From: Trichaptum fuscoviolaceum
Lineage: Eukaryota > Basidiomycota > Agaricomycetes > Hymenochaetales > Trichaptaceae
Length of the DNA: 64,000 nt
NCBI GenBank assembly: GCA_910574455.1
Contig: CAJSYZ010000001.1
Span: forward strand, 2,401,424 to 2,465,423
Reading direction: 5' to 3'
Every line of letters begins with the position of its first letter. The stretch's first letter is position 1. Both the position numbers and the translations under genes were made by a program. The notes beneath the pieces are model-generated. The model worked only from the letters and a program-made list of their open reading frames with translations. It was not told where the DNA came from and did not search any database. This document shows, in pieces, positions 26,860 through 38,291 of the stretch.

Positions 26860-29310
26860 TGACGCCAGAACGATCGGTATATATCGCAAGTGTTCATACT
26901 CCTGGTTTGTTCCTTCTGGATCATCCGAAAAGTGTTTGAGTAAGGCTTTATACTGTAGCTCGAATGCACTTTAACAAGATGACTTACGGCCGTCAGCGAA
27001 TCAACAAGTATCCCATCGATATGTAGGCAACACTCATTATCTGCAACTTCGCTCACGTCGTAAGGCTTCAGAATAAGCTTTGTGATACGCATCACTACAC
27101 CTGTTCGGTCGTCCAGCGTATTGGCAAGCCGGATTTTCTGCTTCGCGAATGCCTGGATCATCGAAAGTACGTTCTCGGTGGACAACTGGCTGATTTAGGA
27201 GGTGGTCGTGAACTTCCCTTGCCCAGCTCGCTCTCAACTCACATCGTCTTATTCCATCAGCGACACAACTCACTTCGATACTGATTGACCAAGGACAGCA
27301 CCACCGTAGTCCTAGATTTAAGAAAGTAAGACCACTACAGGCCGGAACAAATGACTATTCGAGAAGAGCTCACTCGAGTGGTTGATCCATCCCCTCGCAC
27401 GAACGTACCACAGATCAAGTTCACTGTACCTTTCGTAATACCGATACCGTATCCGTGAGACAGAACTCTACCTTCACCATCGAGTCCTTGATGCCAACCA
27501 GACGGCACGACAGCGCAGCATGTCCGTTCCACACGACCTTGCTCGAGGTGAACTTGATAGCGTTGCCGACAATGTTCGTAATGACCTGGCGCAGATGCAG
27601 CGAGTCACCGATGAGCTGATCAGGAATGTCTGGGTAAACATCATATGTGAGGTCGAGGTTGTTTTGCGATGGTCGTACAACGAGAGTCTTGAGGTTACCG
27701 AAAACCGTGTGTCTCAGTGAATACCAAACTTGCTCTATCGTCATCCTGCCTGCTTCGAACGTAGTAATTAATCGAAATATTAGCAACTGAATTCGGAAGC
27801 ATCGGCGGCGGATTAGCTTACTCTTCGAGATATCCAAAATATCGACATTAATCAATAGCAGACTCCGAGCCAAACTATGCACCAGCAGAAGACTCTCGCG
27901 CTGACTCTTATTCAAATTGCTATCCAGCGTAAACTCTTTCATGCCAATGATACCGTTCATAGGGGTCGAATCTCATGAGACGTGTTCGCCAAGAACTCCA
28001 ACTTGGAGCGACTGGCAAGTTCGGCAGCTTCACGAGCGGCGGCGTTCTTCTAAATCGACTCGCGCAAGTAGTGCACAATTTAATTGATTTGATGAGTCTC
28101 AAAGGATTCCATCTCGCCTGAGCCTTTGACGGTGATGAAACACGTGAAGTCGCCGTTTATACTAGTAGCTGCAGTACTGATCTGCGCGAAACCACGCACT
28201 TCGGTCGTCAAGTTTCCGGCCATGGTGTCAACAGCCATTCTATTCGGAGTGCGTTCAGTAAAAACCACACTACACAATTCAGCGGAATGCTAGTGAAATA
28301 AACATACGTGATTTTTTGCTGTGACATGAACATTCTCGATTTCAGCTTGAACACCGAGTTTTTTCGTTCTGACTTCCCGCGCGACTTTGGTCACCCCCGC
28401 AGTGAAGAGAGCCAACTGGTCAACCATGCCATTGATGGCCAAGTCCAGAATATCACCCTGAACAGACACGCCCACGATCTCCTGCGTCAAGTCGCCACGA
28501 GCGACGGTCGTAGTCGCGACAACAATGGTACGCACTTGAAAGTTCACCTGCGTCAAAGAAAAGTGAGACAATTCTCTCCAAGACAAAAGCGCAGCATAGG
28601 TTGACCGCCCATTTGCTGTACTAGTAGTCACAGTCTCGAGCTCCATCGCCCCGCGAAGTTGTCCAGATCAATAATTGTCTAACACATTTAGCTTCGGTTA
28701 GATCTGTGTTGATATGATATGTTTGAAGAGCAAAGTATCCGAAATAGACGCATGTGGTTTCGCTGATGAATAAACCAGTATAAGCCTAGTAATATAATAG
28801 CAAGAAGAGAAGTCCGTACTTATAGTTCCAGAGGCTTCAAAGGTTGCGCTTATTCTCTTCCCTCGCATGCCCTCATAGATGTTCGCCACCGTAGTCCGAT
28901 GCTTGTGAACTAGATGTAGCGCCTAGGTTCACGCTACCTTCCGGCGACTTGCTAGAGATTGGCCGGGAGATGCTGGCAGCTGTTTCATGGAAAGATGTTC
29001 GCCTCGCGTCATCGCGTTTTTCACTATCGGAGGTGTATCACATTCAACTAGAGGTATGAAGGTGTCTCGCAAGACGGTATGAGGTGGTGTTCCGAGGCCG
29101 GGGCCGGGGCCGTCAGCCTGCAATTGACGGACGCGAGATTTACTACGTTGCAATGGCGGTTTCGGCGCAGGAAACTGATATGTGAAGCGAGGGGCATCCA
29201 AGGACACATGCGCAAGGCTGGCGCGGGATCGGTCGTGTAGTTCATCTGCCCCCTCATCAATAGCGTCCTCTGCCACCTCTTCAATCGTCAGCGGACGGCC
29301 CTTGCCCTTC
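26860..29310 (-). pseudogene. decayed group III (Nik1/Os-1-type) hybrid histidine kinase
   Basis: Pieces of a HAMP-repeat osmosensing histidine kinase appear in order on the minus strand. A possible N-terminal region (28929-29300) is followed by HAMP units ([36 protein letters not shown]), the H-box LANTSHEIR with its phospho-acceptor His (about 27970), MNGIIGM, LLLVHSLARSLLLIN, NNLDLTYDVYPDIPDQLIGD, the N-box VGNAIKFTSSK, a G-box remnant (TFVRGDGSTTR, then DYGGAVLGQSVSK) and the inter-domain LILKPYDVSEVADNECCLHID up to EYEHLRYIPIVL. Frames break right after SHEIR (27961-27965) and within the DTGIGI region (about 27440). Several HAMP units and the receiver domain are missing. Intron-like splice sites remain, so capture was at DNA level. 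It lies inside the large element. Confidence 0.8.
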
Positions 29311-30093
29311 CTTTCCTATAAGGCGGTGTCGACTCTAGTTGAAGACGAAGGATTGTTACTAATTTTTGATGAAGATCACAACAGTTGGTGATGCAACATG
29401 TATCGGCCTATCCTCAGCGGGTGTCGTTCGAAAGGTAGAAGATGCTCGCTTCAGCGTGCACGTCGGAGCTCCTCTCACTATAACAAGGCCGCCCACCTTC
29501 TCCTCTCCAGGTACTAAAGACAAATGTGAGTGATAAGATCAAGCAAGAAGCACGTTCTCAGACGTACACTATCGTTTTTTGGTTCATTCGGAAATGTTGA
29601 AGTCTAGGCGAGTTCAATACAAGCTTGAGGGTAGGATAAAACATAACTTGTTCAGGCCAATAAGTGGTCTTATGGAATGGGTGGGGGATGGCGGAGAAGT
29701 GCTCATAACAAGACTGGAGAACGTACACTGTGTCGTTGAGGGGACGCAGTGGTAAAAAGTTCAAGTTCAAGTTCAAGTGCAAGTGCAGTCCGAGTCACGG
29801 TGGCAACTTGAACTTGAACTCTTCAAGTTCCAATTTTAGATTTAAAGCTCCACTGGAAGCATCATCATGGCAAGCAATCCGAACAGCAGACAGACACCAT
29901 TGGCGACATCTTCCAAACCACTTTGATACCTCAGACTACGGTGATCATTCGGGAAAAAAAGGCAATTCAATAATAAATTTTAATCATGAATCTCCTGGCA
30001 ACTTTGAAAGACAAGAGCATGCGCACAACAATTTACTCGATAACTCAAGCACATTTGGTCAAACCTGCTACTGGTGGGCCTCAGCCTACTAGA
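29311..30093. other. spacer with short tandem AAGTTC block
   Basis: At about 29757-29836 there is a tandem of AAGTTC hexamers followed by an inverted copy (GAACTTGAACTC). These are the same words as in the repeat blocks further right. No gene is recognised. Confidence 0.5.
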
Positions 30094-30965
30094 TCAAGCC
30101 TCGAAGTTCTTGATGTACTTATCCGGTAAGGGTGAGTGGCTTTGGCTCAGGGCCAAAGCTACAGCAAACGTGCTGTGAACGTCAATAGCTGCATCTAGTA
30201 TTCCAGTACAGCAGATCATGCAAGTGAGAACTTGAAGATGGTTGATCTTGAACAACAGAATGATAACTTACACTCTTTTTGTGCCGCTGATAGCTCGTCA
30301 GCTGCCCAGTCACTCATTGTGACCTCACTACTCTTCTTGACGTTCAGCCCTCAATACTTCTCCCACTATTTTTTCGAGCTTGACAGTCGGAGTCGGATGC
30401 TGGAACCAGAGACGAGGGTTTAAGAGCAGTTGGGACCAGGTCGGGTTTTTGGGCCAGACTTCCGGGTAGACAACGCGTGCCCAATCTGTCAGATCGACAC
30501 AGGAGCGCACAGAGGTGCGAAACTTGCGCTTTATACGCACTGCGTCACCTGCCATTTCTTCTGTTAGGCCACCTCGCAGGAGAAAAGATAAGTTATTCAT
30601 ACCGTTGATTCCTGCGGAAATTTTCATGACTGTACCATCCCCAAGGAGTTGCGCCAACGTAGGGGGAAGGTCAGTAAGAGTATGCGTCCTGACTAGATAA
30701 ATGTGGTGTTGAACTGCGAGTTGGATGAGGTCCACGCGATGATTGGGCCCTTCTCCGCCACTTGCCCACTCGATGTCGATCGAGACAAATCTACTAGCTG
30801 GTACCTGTGGCAATGATGCATATATTGCAGTCACTGCATTGTCCACATCCCAGCCCGTGCGACACTGTATCGGAACTATATTATGGAGCCTATATTGATG
30901 TAATTCGGAGAGAGGTGTTGGTGGTACCCCGAGAAGATCAAGAAACGTTTGCAGTTTCTTGTGTA
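30094..30965 (-). pseudogene. 3'-5' exonuclease (DEDDy, WRN-like) with a frameshift
   Basis: The minus strand encodes an RNase D/WRN-type exonuclease fold: FVSIDIEWASGG (motif I, D-x-E), RVDLIQLAVQHHIYLV, TWSQLLLNPRLW, KLEKIVGEVLR, SDWAADELSAAQKEYAAIDVHS (motif III with Tyr and Asp) and a C-terminal PLPDKYIKNFEA. The last two parts join across an intron at 30195-30271. One extra base in the CCC run at 30348-30350 breaks the frame just before KKSSEVTMSDW. Motif II lacks the expected Asp (KISAGINGMNNLSFLL). A candidate first exon at 31013-31136 (starting MFSNLRTILLILLSL) does not join in frame. I read it as a decayed captured host gene inside the large element. Confidence 0.7.
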
Positions 30966-31204
30966 TCTAGCAACAAGTCAGTGTACAGATCTTGATATGA
31001 ATGAAACAAGTACCTTCGTTTGAGCCCTTGCTGTCCACCGTTGAACGAGCTGAAAGCGGAGGACGGTGCGGAGGTGCAGGCGTGCGTAATCAAGGGAGAG
31101 GAGGATGAGAAGGATAGTACGAAGATTTGAGAACATGATTCACGGTGGAATGGCTTGATGATGATCTTGGGGACAATACCCGCTCCCACTTCACACTTAT
31201 ACAA

Positions 31205-33400
31205 AGTAGTTGAAGTCAGTTTTCTGATTTCCCATTCTTCTAGAAAGAGAGAGGGAGCTATTAGTGTGTTGTACTATGACTCGGATAAACCGCAAGTTGA
31301 ACTGATAGTAGGAGATGACAAATGATTTCTTCCGGATGACTTGATTATAAGGCTTCTTTTCATTTTAAGCACAAACGAACAAGAAAATGAGTCATGTTAA
31401 CTCCGAAGAAGTCGGGAGGATACAACCCACTGCACAAGAAGCTGCTCCATCAGCTCTAGAAGGATTTCGAAGAAAGCCATGAGTAACTCACCATACAACA
31501 GTCATCCCTGTACACAACCCGAAACTTGAACTAGAACCGTGCCAAAATGGGAAATGGGCCAACTTGAATGCATCCCAACCCGCTTCGGAAGGAGTAATTT
31601 GCATGAAGGCGCGTTTCTCGTCCTCGGAGCTGAGGGAATTGCGCTGTCGGCCGATGATGGACTCATACTGCACATTGAAACCGAGTGTTCTCCGTTTAGG
31701 CGGCAATGGTGGCGGGGCAGAGGTGTTTGGCAAGGAATGGGAACACGACAAGTTGACAACAACTTGGATGATGTCGAAAATGCAGTTATATTTTTCCCTT
31801 TGCGGCATTTGCAAATTGAGTTGTGAGTCGCTTTGTCGACCTTTGTGCATGCAAGCGGAATATTGGGATGCATCAAACTGCCCGGTGATACATAGCCCCG
31901 TATATACGAATCCGACCGCGCAACTTCGCAACCTTCCCTCTCCAGCATCCTTCCCATGTTTTTGGGCTCTTTACGCCGCTCAGGCCAGGCGAACTTAGGA
32001 TTAGATGTCGATTGAGCAGGGATCCCTGAAGTGAGAGTAGACGGTAGGGATAGAGACTCGTCCCGACTGACTGCTCAGCGCGAGTCCTGTGGCCGCTTAT
32101 TGTTGAGCTTGAGATGGTCGAGGAAAAGAGGAACGATGGAACGAGAAGAAGCTGACGCGGCCATCGTTCCTTCCGGTGACAAGAAAGTCGGAGTCATACT
32201 GGAAAGTTGTCACTGATGAGTCGGGGATACAGGAATGTGAAGAAAATCATACCCATTTGCAGATTCCATACGCGAACGGATGTGTCCAATCCCCCTACCC
32301 CCACCCCAAGAAAAGAAGACAATATAATTTTCGGCGTAAATCTTATGCAGATGTTCTCGGAGAACGTATAGACATTCCCCGTGCCGATGCTCCAAAGCTG
32401 AAGAAGCCCGTGAGTATTATGATTCAAAAATTAAAAGAACAACTTACTCGAGAAGTACAGTAGTAGCTTTCGCTCACTGATTACTGCACGCATACATCCT
32501 CTCCTCGTGCCTGTGAGGGCCGGTTCAGTAACTTGCCTCTTTGCACATCCGAAACGTCGGTGATGCGTCTCGCAATTCAAAACCTGAGAGGAGCGGACCT
32601 CGGATGCAAGTGCAGCAACCAGTTTTAATGTCCTGCTCTCTGAGCTGGTCATCAGCCACCACTGACGATGAGCTCTCTGGCATAGCCCTGTCCCTCGGAG
32701 AAGGTTCACTCATGATATATGGTTACGGATGTAACCACTCTACCATCACAAATCGCTGAAGAAGTTTGTGTTGTCAACTGTGGAGGTGGACGCGTGCGCA
32801 TGTGTGCTCGCCATTGCTTTAGTCGGTGGGGGGATACGCGTCGGCATAAATCTGCGAGAGAATCCTGGGTCAAGAATTGGGGCGCCTGCTGTGGGCGCAG
32901 TAAATTGCGTAGACGGCAGTGGTTTCGTTCCTCTGCAAAAGCGGTCGAACTCCTACCCCCTTGGTTTCCATACGAGCCTAGAGCGGCGCACGAGTAGAAA
33001 CGCGTCGACCCACAGGGAGCTAACAAAGTAAGGCGCAGACGTTTTACGCGAGCTGCGCGAGGCGTTGAAACCGATAGAACAATTTGAGCGTGCCGAGACA
33101 GGCAAAGCGCGAGTCGGCAGATGCGCGGCGGAAGAAAGAGGTCTATCAGAGTTGTACAAGGTCCCGCATGGTGTTGGGAGAGAATCGGGACGTGCAGGAG
33201 GAATTCGATGTTGAAAATTGGTAGAAAAGTGAAGAAGAGAATCTGCGGTGACTTGGGCGTTGGGATACAGTGGTAGTTGAGGAGGAGGCCATGACTACGT
33301 CAGTTCGCTACTGAAAAGTCACTTGAGGCCATCAACGATATTATAGAGCTTACTCATCTTGGATGATTGGTTAAAGTGTGTCTGTAAGGTGGTTCCTGCC
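31205..33400. other. no recognisable gene, inside the large element
   Basis: About 2.2 kb. Overlapping open frames on both strands (for example 31564-31998 plus, 32525-32713 minus, 32176-32463 plus) give no domain I recognise and no convincing spliced model. It could hold further decayed cargo. Confidence 0.35.
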
Positions 33401-34080
33401 CTAGGCTGCCAGTGCCAGTGTGTAAGATGATCCCGTGTCAACTCAACTGTACATCCTACGGCAGCGGCTGTTCCTTTTTCCGATAATTGCGTAGGATGCG
33501 ATCAATAGTGGAGGGTGCGGGCCAAGATGTAATCCTGGAGAGCAGAACGTAGTGTTAAACAGAAAATACACCAGGACGTAAGACAACCTGAGGAAGTTCT
33601 CTGTTAACGAGCCTGGTTGTATGGCATGGTGACTACGGCCAGTGTTGAGCATCTTCAATGTCCACCAAGTACTATGCCTGTGGTAGCAACAACTTGAAGT
33701 TGAAGTCGACAACTGAGTGCCAGCCTGCCAGCCTTAGTAGTGAGTGCCACAACTTCAAGTTGAACTTGAAGTCACCGTGCCAGTGACCGGCGTGCCACTG
33801 GCACTGGCAGCCTGAGTGGCAGTGAGCCTGAGTGACTCCGACTCAGACATCACTGGCAGAAGAATTTGCCGTCCATGTCCTCTTCATCTTGCTCCCCGGA
33901 ACATTGAAGGGATGAAGTAGTGATGTTGAAGGCAACTTGAGCCAGAGGAACTTTAACACGGTGTATGTCCCCGAAACTTGAATGTTAAAGTAGAAGCACA
34001 ACACAAACAAGCCTTCGGGTACTACTAGTACGAGTACTAGTAGGCTAGTAGATACTCCTGGCAGCCTGGGGATGCGCTGC
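33400..34080. repeat. short inverted-motif block 1
   Basis: Dense in words that recur in later blocks: AACTTGAAG/CTTCAAGTT, CCAGTGGCAGTG-type words, GCCTGAG, GACTCCGAGTC-type words and ACTAGTAGTACT. Many form perfect or near-perfect palindromes. Non-coding. Confidence 0.75.
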
Positions 34081-34301
34081 ATCGTATGAGATGTGGTGAT
34101 CAGTATTTACAAAATATCTTCAAGTTGAAGGTCATATCATCACACAATCAAGCAAGACATAGGCGTTTTATTCAAGAAAAAGACGACACATCATTGTTTA
34201 CTATTATCGGAAAGACAAAGTCGAAACATCATTGTTTATCAGGAAGACAGATAGACTCGACGAAGTTTATACCGTGACCATATACTACGGGTAGTAGTAT
34301 A

Positions 34302-36610
34302 CTAGGACAAGGGCGTCAAAGATTTGAGTCGAGATACGCCTTCGCCGGTAATCCGAAACTCAAATGGCTCTTTGTAATGAGGATTGGAAGGATTCACAAA
34401 TCCTTCCTTGGAACTAGGAGGCTTCCGTGTTTGCTCACGCACTTCCTTTGCCCAGTCCATGCGCAGAGCCAAATAAGACTGAGGTGCCCGACCATAAGGG
34501 CCATGGTTCCCCACTATCTTGCATATCCTTTTAAGCACGTCCTGCTGTTCATAGGTAAAGAGTGGTTCCCCCGCTGTCAGGTGCAGTACGGATGGTGCGT
34601 TTTCTATGAATTTGAAGAGAGATTCGTCGTCACCATAATAATGTCGGTCGTGGATAAGTTTATTCAAATGTTGCCTGAGTGGAGTCTCGTTCATCACCTC
34701 AAAAACGACATGTTCAGAAGACGTAATCATCTGCATCGCGTTGGAAAGGATAACAGCTTTCTCCCTGTGCGTATTTCGCCGCTTCTCCAGATGCAGGATC
34801 TTCGATAATTTTTTTCGGTCTTCGTCATTTTCCGGCCACTTTCGCACTGGCACCGGGACTTCCGTGAGATTCGCCTGCTTGACAACTTCCGCTAGTGTGT
34901 TCAAGGATAATTGGTCGAAAGAAGCTGAGACTTCCTCAAAACTGCGCTGTATATCAGCTGGGAGAGCTTTTGGAGGAAAACCTTTGGCCGACGCATGGGG
35001 TATGTCCTCAGAGCCATAGTATTCGATGTCGCCCTCTTCGGCCATCTTTGCAAAGAATTCCTCGAAATAGAACTTAGGCAGGTCCTTCAGATCGAGGACA
35101 CCCTCTTCTGATGGATCAAGATTTGGGAACGGTTTGCACGTAAAGTCATCTATGCTGGCATCCCATGTGGACTCCTGCTCGTCAAGTGTGGTGGCTGGCT
35201 GTTGTGAATCCAACTTCTTCAGCTTGCGATTGAGGATGACATACAACCTTCGATGGAATTCGAAGATAAGATAGAAGCGCACAAGAAAGAAACGGAACTT
35301 TTCGATGGGTTTTGCGTCAGGCGACGGCTGCCAGGAGTTTGTGAAGGGGTATTTGGATTTAAGCTTTGCTCTCGCGTCCTCTACCAAGCTCTCCAGCCTC
35401 TTTTCGGCTTCCTTCAGCGTCTTGGAGGCCCGGCCCTTCTCTTTGTCACCACACTTTGGGTCATTTGTCGTCTCCACCCTCGCCATTGCTTTGCTTTTCG
35501 CCTTATCCGCGTCCTTGTATGTCGTATCCTCCTCGCGGAAGTCTGCTAACTTGTCTTCAATCCCTGCTAACCACTCTTCGTAGCGTGCTTCCTCTGAGGA
35601 TATGAGGCTTTCAGGTAAAGCGGTGAGCAGGTCATCAAACAGATGCCTTGCAATGGGAACCTTTCCGTCCCGGCGCATGGTTGGTTGGGCAGTGAACTCA
35701 GCGTAAAGCTCGTTTACACCTCTGATGAGCCCCGCTGTCTTGACACCGCCATCACCAGTAATGTCAAAAGGGGCAACCGATTCGATCTTGAATTTGTTTG
35801 GGAAAACAATGGCAAAAGCCATATAAAGAATGTTCCTGGCGTCCTCGAAGACGTGTCGTAGTTTAATACTACAAGCTGCCGCTTCGCTCTATGTGAGAAC
35901 TCATGAGTTTAATTTGTTTTGCAATAGCTTTCAAGATGACTTACCGATTCAGCTGCTACGGCAATGATTTGAAGCTCGCGTATCATGACAGCGAACGATG
36001 CTATAGTCCGCGTCAAAAGGTCGTCTTTGGAGCGGTCCGCCTTCCGTTCAGCATCCAATGTCTGGTCCGCCTTCCGTTCAGCATCCAATGTCTCCAAACG
36101 AGCCAGCTTTTCGTTCATTTGAAGCACCTTGTCGGTGGTGCTTCGAATCATATCAAATTGACTGTCAAGCCTTTTGCTAACATTAGCTGCCATGACGGAG
36201 TGTAGCGCATGGATGCCCTCCTCAGCTGCAGCCCTCGCAAGCATCGGGTAATTCAGGGTTGCCTGGTCCTTTATATGTTGTATCTCGTTGGAGAGAGAAT
36301 CGACTTTCTCCTGCAAGGTCTTTATTGTCTCCGAGTAATCCGTGTTCTCCGATTTGGCCGCCTTTTTTTTCGTGGCTTTCAGATCTTCCCTTTTTTTCTC
36401 AAGATCTTGAGATCCAACATTCCGCATCGCCCGATCCAGCCGTTCATCCACTTTCTGTTTTTCATCAGGATTCGCCGCCCGAGCTGCCGCTCCATCCTTG
36501 AGTTTTGTTATCACCTGGTTGAGAACTTTGGCAGTCTCGACCAGCTTTCCTCCAATGTCCGTCCATTCCTTGCCCGCTTTGTCCAAGTCGCCCCCTATCC
36601 CATTGAGCAT
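34302..36610 (-). CDS. unknown ~750-aa protein with N-terminal coiled coil, 2 exons
   Basis: Exons 35945-36610 and 34302-35888 join in frame over a 56-nt intron (35889-35944) to give 750 residues; the ATG at 36610 starts MLNGIGGDLDKAGKEWTD. Residues ~10-210 are helical and Lys/Glu-rich, with clear heptads (KTLQEKVDSLSNEIQHIK; LQMNEKLARLETLDAERK). A perfect 30-nt tandem duplication (36034-36093) repeats ten residues, TLDAERKADQ/R. The second exon is long, uninterrupted and globular-looking (SIKLRHVFEDARNILYMAFA, FYLIFEFHRRLYVILNRKLK, EVMNETPLRQHLNKLIHD). There are no catalytic motifs, signal peptide or membrane spans that I recognise. The frame is clean, so it is probably functional. It lies in the large element between two motif blocks; a role in transposition or as cargo is unknown. 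Confidence 0.7.
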
Positions 36611-36719
36611 GGTGACTGACAAGTCGCTAGTTGGGTATAGGAAAGAGATAAGAAGCAATCTACACAGACTGGCAATGTCACTCACAGGTTCGTTTTCAAG
36701 TCTTCGACACTGTTTGACG

Positions 36720-37908
36720 GCTTGGAGTCCACGTCCGACCCAGGTTTTGCCACCCCACTGCCAGTGGCACCGGCACTGGCGGCCTCGCTGACAGTAGAAT
36801 GGAATGTCATCAAGATGCAATTAAGCTCAGGCTGGCAACACTACTCACAATTCCAAATTGGATGTGTCTGGTTCCGCCTCAGTGGCAGACGTCAAATTGC
36901 CACTGCCAACTCCTAGTCCGACCTCAAACTCCGATTGTGACCTCAACCCGGGCCCTGCACTTGCAAGAGACTCCGAGTCGGACATGGAGACGCCGGGCCC
37001 ATTCACTGGCAGGCTGTCAAGAGAATGTCCTGGTCACATACTTTGAAGGCTGGCAACATGAATGACACTTACTTGATTGCTGATTTGCCACTGTCATCTC
37101 GCTGTACCAACTGAATGAGAAATTCAATCCATTTCACCATGTCTGACCGCGTCTTTATAAGCTCGGGCCACGGATGGGCTCCATTTTCGCCGGAAGAAAC
37201 TAGTCCTGTTTGGACTTTTTGTGAAAGAATTGAAATTACTACTAATACTAGTTTTTGAGACATGTACTACATACCAGCTCGTCTGGCATCATCTGGACCC
37301 AGTAGCAGCCTGATTTGGATTTGATTGGGAGGCTCAGGTAGCACTGGCATGTTAGCGTGAGGGACAACAGACATTCTGAAGGGATAGTCGTTGAGTTGCT
37401 GGCTTCAAGATGATGTGGGGGGCATCATGATGGGGTCCGCTGCCAGTGGCAACTAAAAGCTATTCACCGTCGGAACGTGAACTTGAAGAAGTTGATGGAA
37501 GTCGGATACTACCGCTGCCAGCAGGCCACACCGTGACTCAGGCTGACGGAGTGCCGTGAAGAGTAGTACTATATTTAAATTTAAGTACTCAGGCTAGTAC
37601 TACTATGCCAGTGATACTACTACTACTAGTAGTAGGACTTCCCAGCCTCACTGGCACTGGCAGTGCCACAGCATGAGTGCACCCGCTGCGAGTAGTACTA
37701 CTACCGTAACTACTAGTACTACTACTACTACTACTAGTACTTACTAGTCGAATTTGAAGTTGATGATCTCAGCAACTTGACAGCTCGGCCGCCGCAGTTC
37801 GCTTCGGAGTCCGAGTCCTCGCCGGATAGTACTATAGTAGTACTATACTTGTTTGTGTTTCACGGCATGATGATGCGGAGGCACCGTGATCATCATTATG
37901 ATGGTACT
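36720..37908. repeat. short inverted-motif block 2 (left part)
   Basis: Same motif families as block 1, here including long runs of ACTACTAGTAGTACT-type palindromes (about 37565-37750) and GACTCCGAGTCGGAC-type words. It overlaps the upstream region of the unknown 750-aa gene. Confidence 0.75.
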
Positions 37909-38291
37909 GGATGCCTTCCCGTAAGGATTTAGGACGACGATTCTTATCCTAAATCCTCTTCCGAATATTATCCGGGAACGGAGCCAACTTTCCGGTCGAC
38001 GTCGGTCGTCCTAAATTACTGAGATCAAGGAAGGGCTCTAAACATTACAGCAGCGTTCTCACATACCATATTTAGTAGAAGTGAAGATTATGTGACGCAC
38101 CCGCTTCCATTTTAAGCAATTTTATCTATGAAAATAATCCGGCAGACCTCACCGTGGCAACCGGAAAGGAATTTAGGACCCGTCCTAGATGTTGCTTACG
38201 GTTTAGGATGGCTGTCCTAAACCTGTACCTGACGGAGTTTCAAAGATTTAGGACAGCCTCCGCCGTCCTAAATTCTTACGGGAAGGCATCC
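37909..38291. mobile_element. 383-bp MITE-like element with 33-bp terminal inverted repeats
   Basis: The left end starts GGATGCCTTCCCGTAAG and the right end is its inverse; over 33 bp there are only two mismatches. The ATTTAGGAC/GTCCTAAAT word recurs inside in both orientations. ACT flanks both sides (37906-37908 and 38292-38294), a possible 3-bp target duplication, though ACT is common in the surrounding repeats. There is no coding capacity. Partial relatives with the same word occur at about 38353-38392, 38514-38552 and 38740-38765. Confidence 0.85.

Noticed and set aside
31013..31136. First exon of the exonuclease beginning MFSNLRTILLILLSL
   Set aside because: The donor is good, but the join to the next exon is out of frame, so I do not include it in the gene call.
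37565..37750. CRISPR-like array in the ACTAGTAGTACT region
   Set aside because: No regular repeat-spacer spacing, and this is fungal nuclear DNA; the motifs are short palindromes of the repeat blocks.
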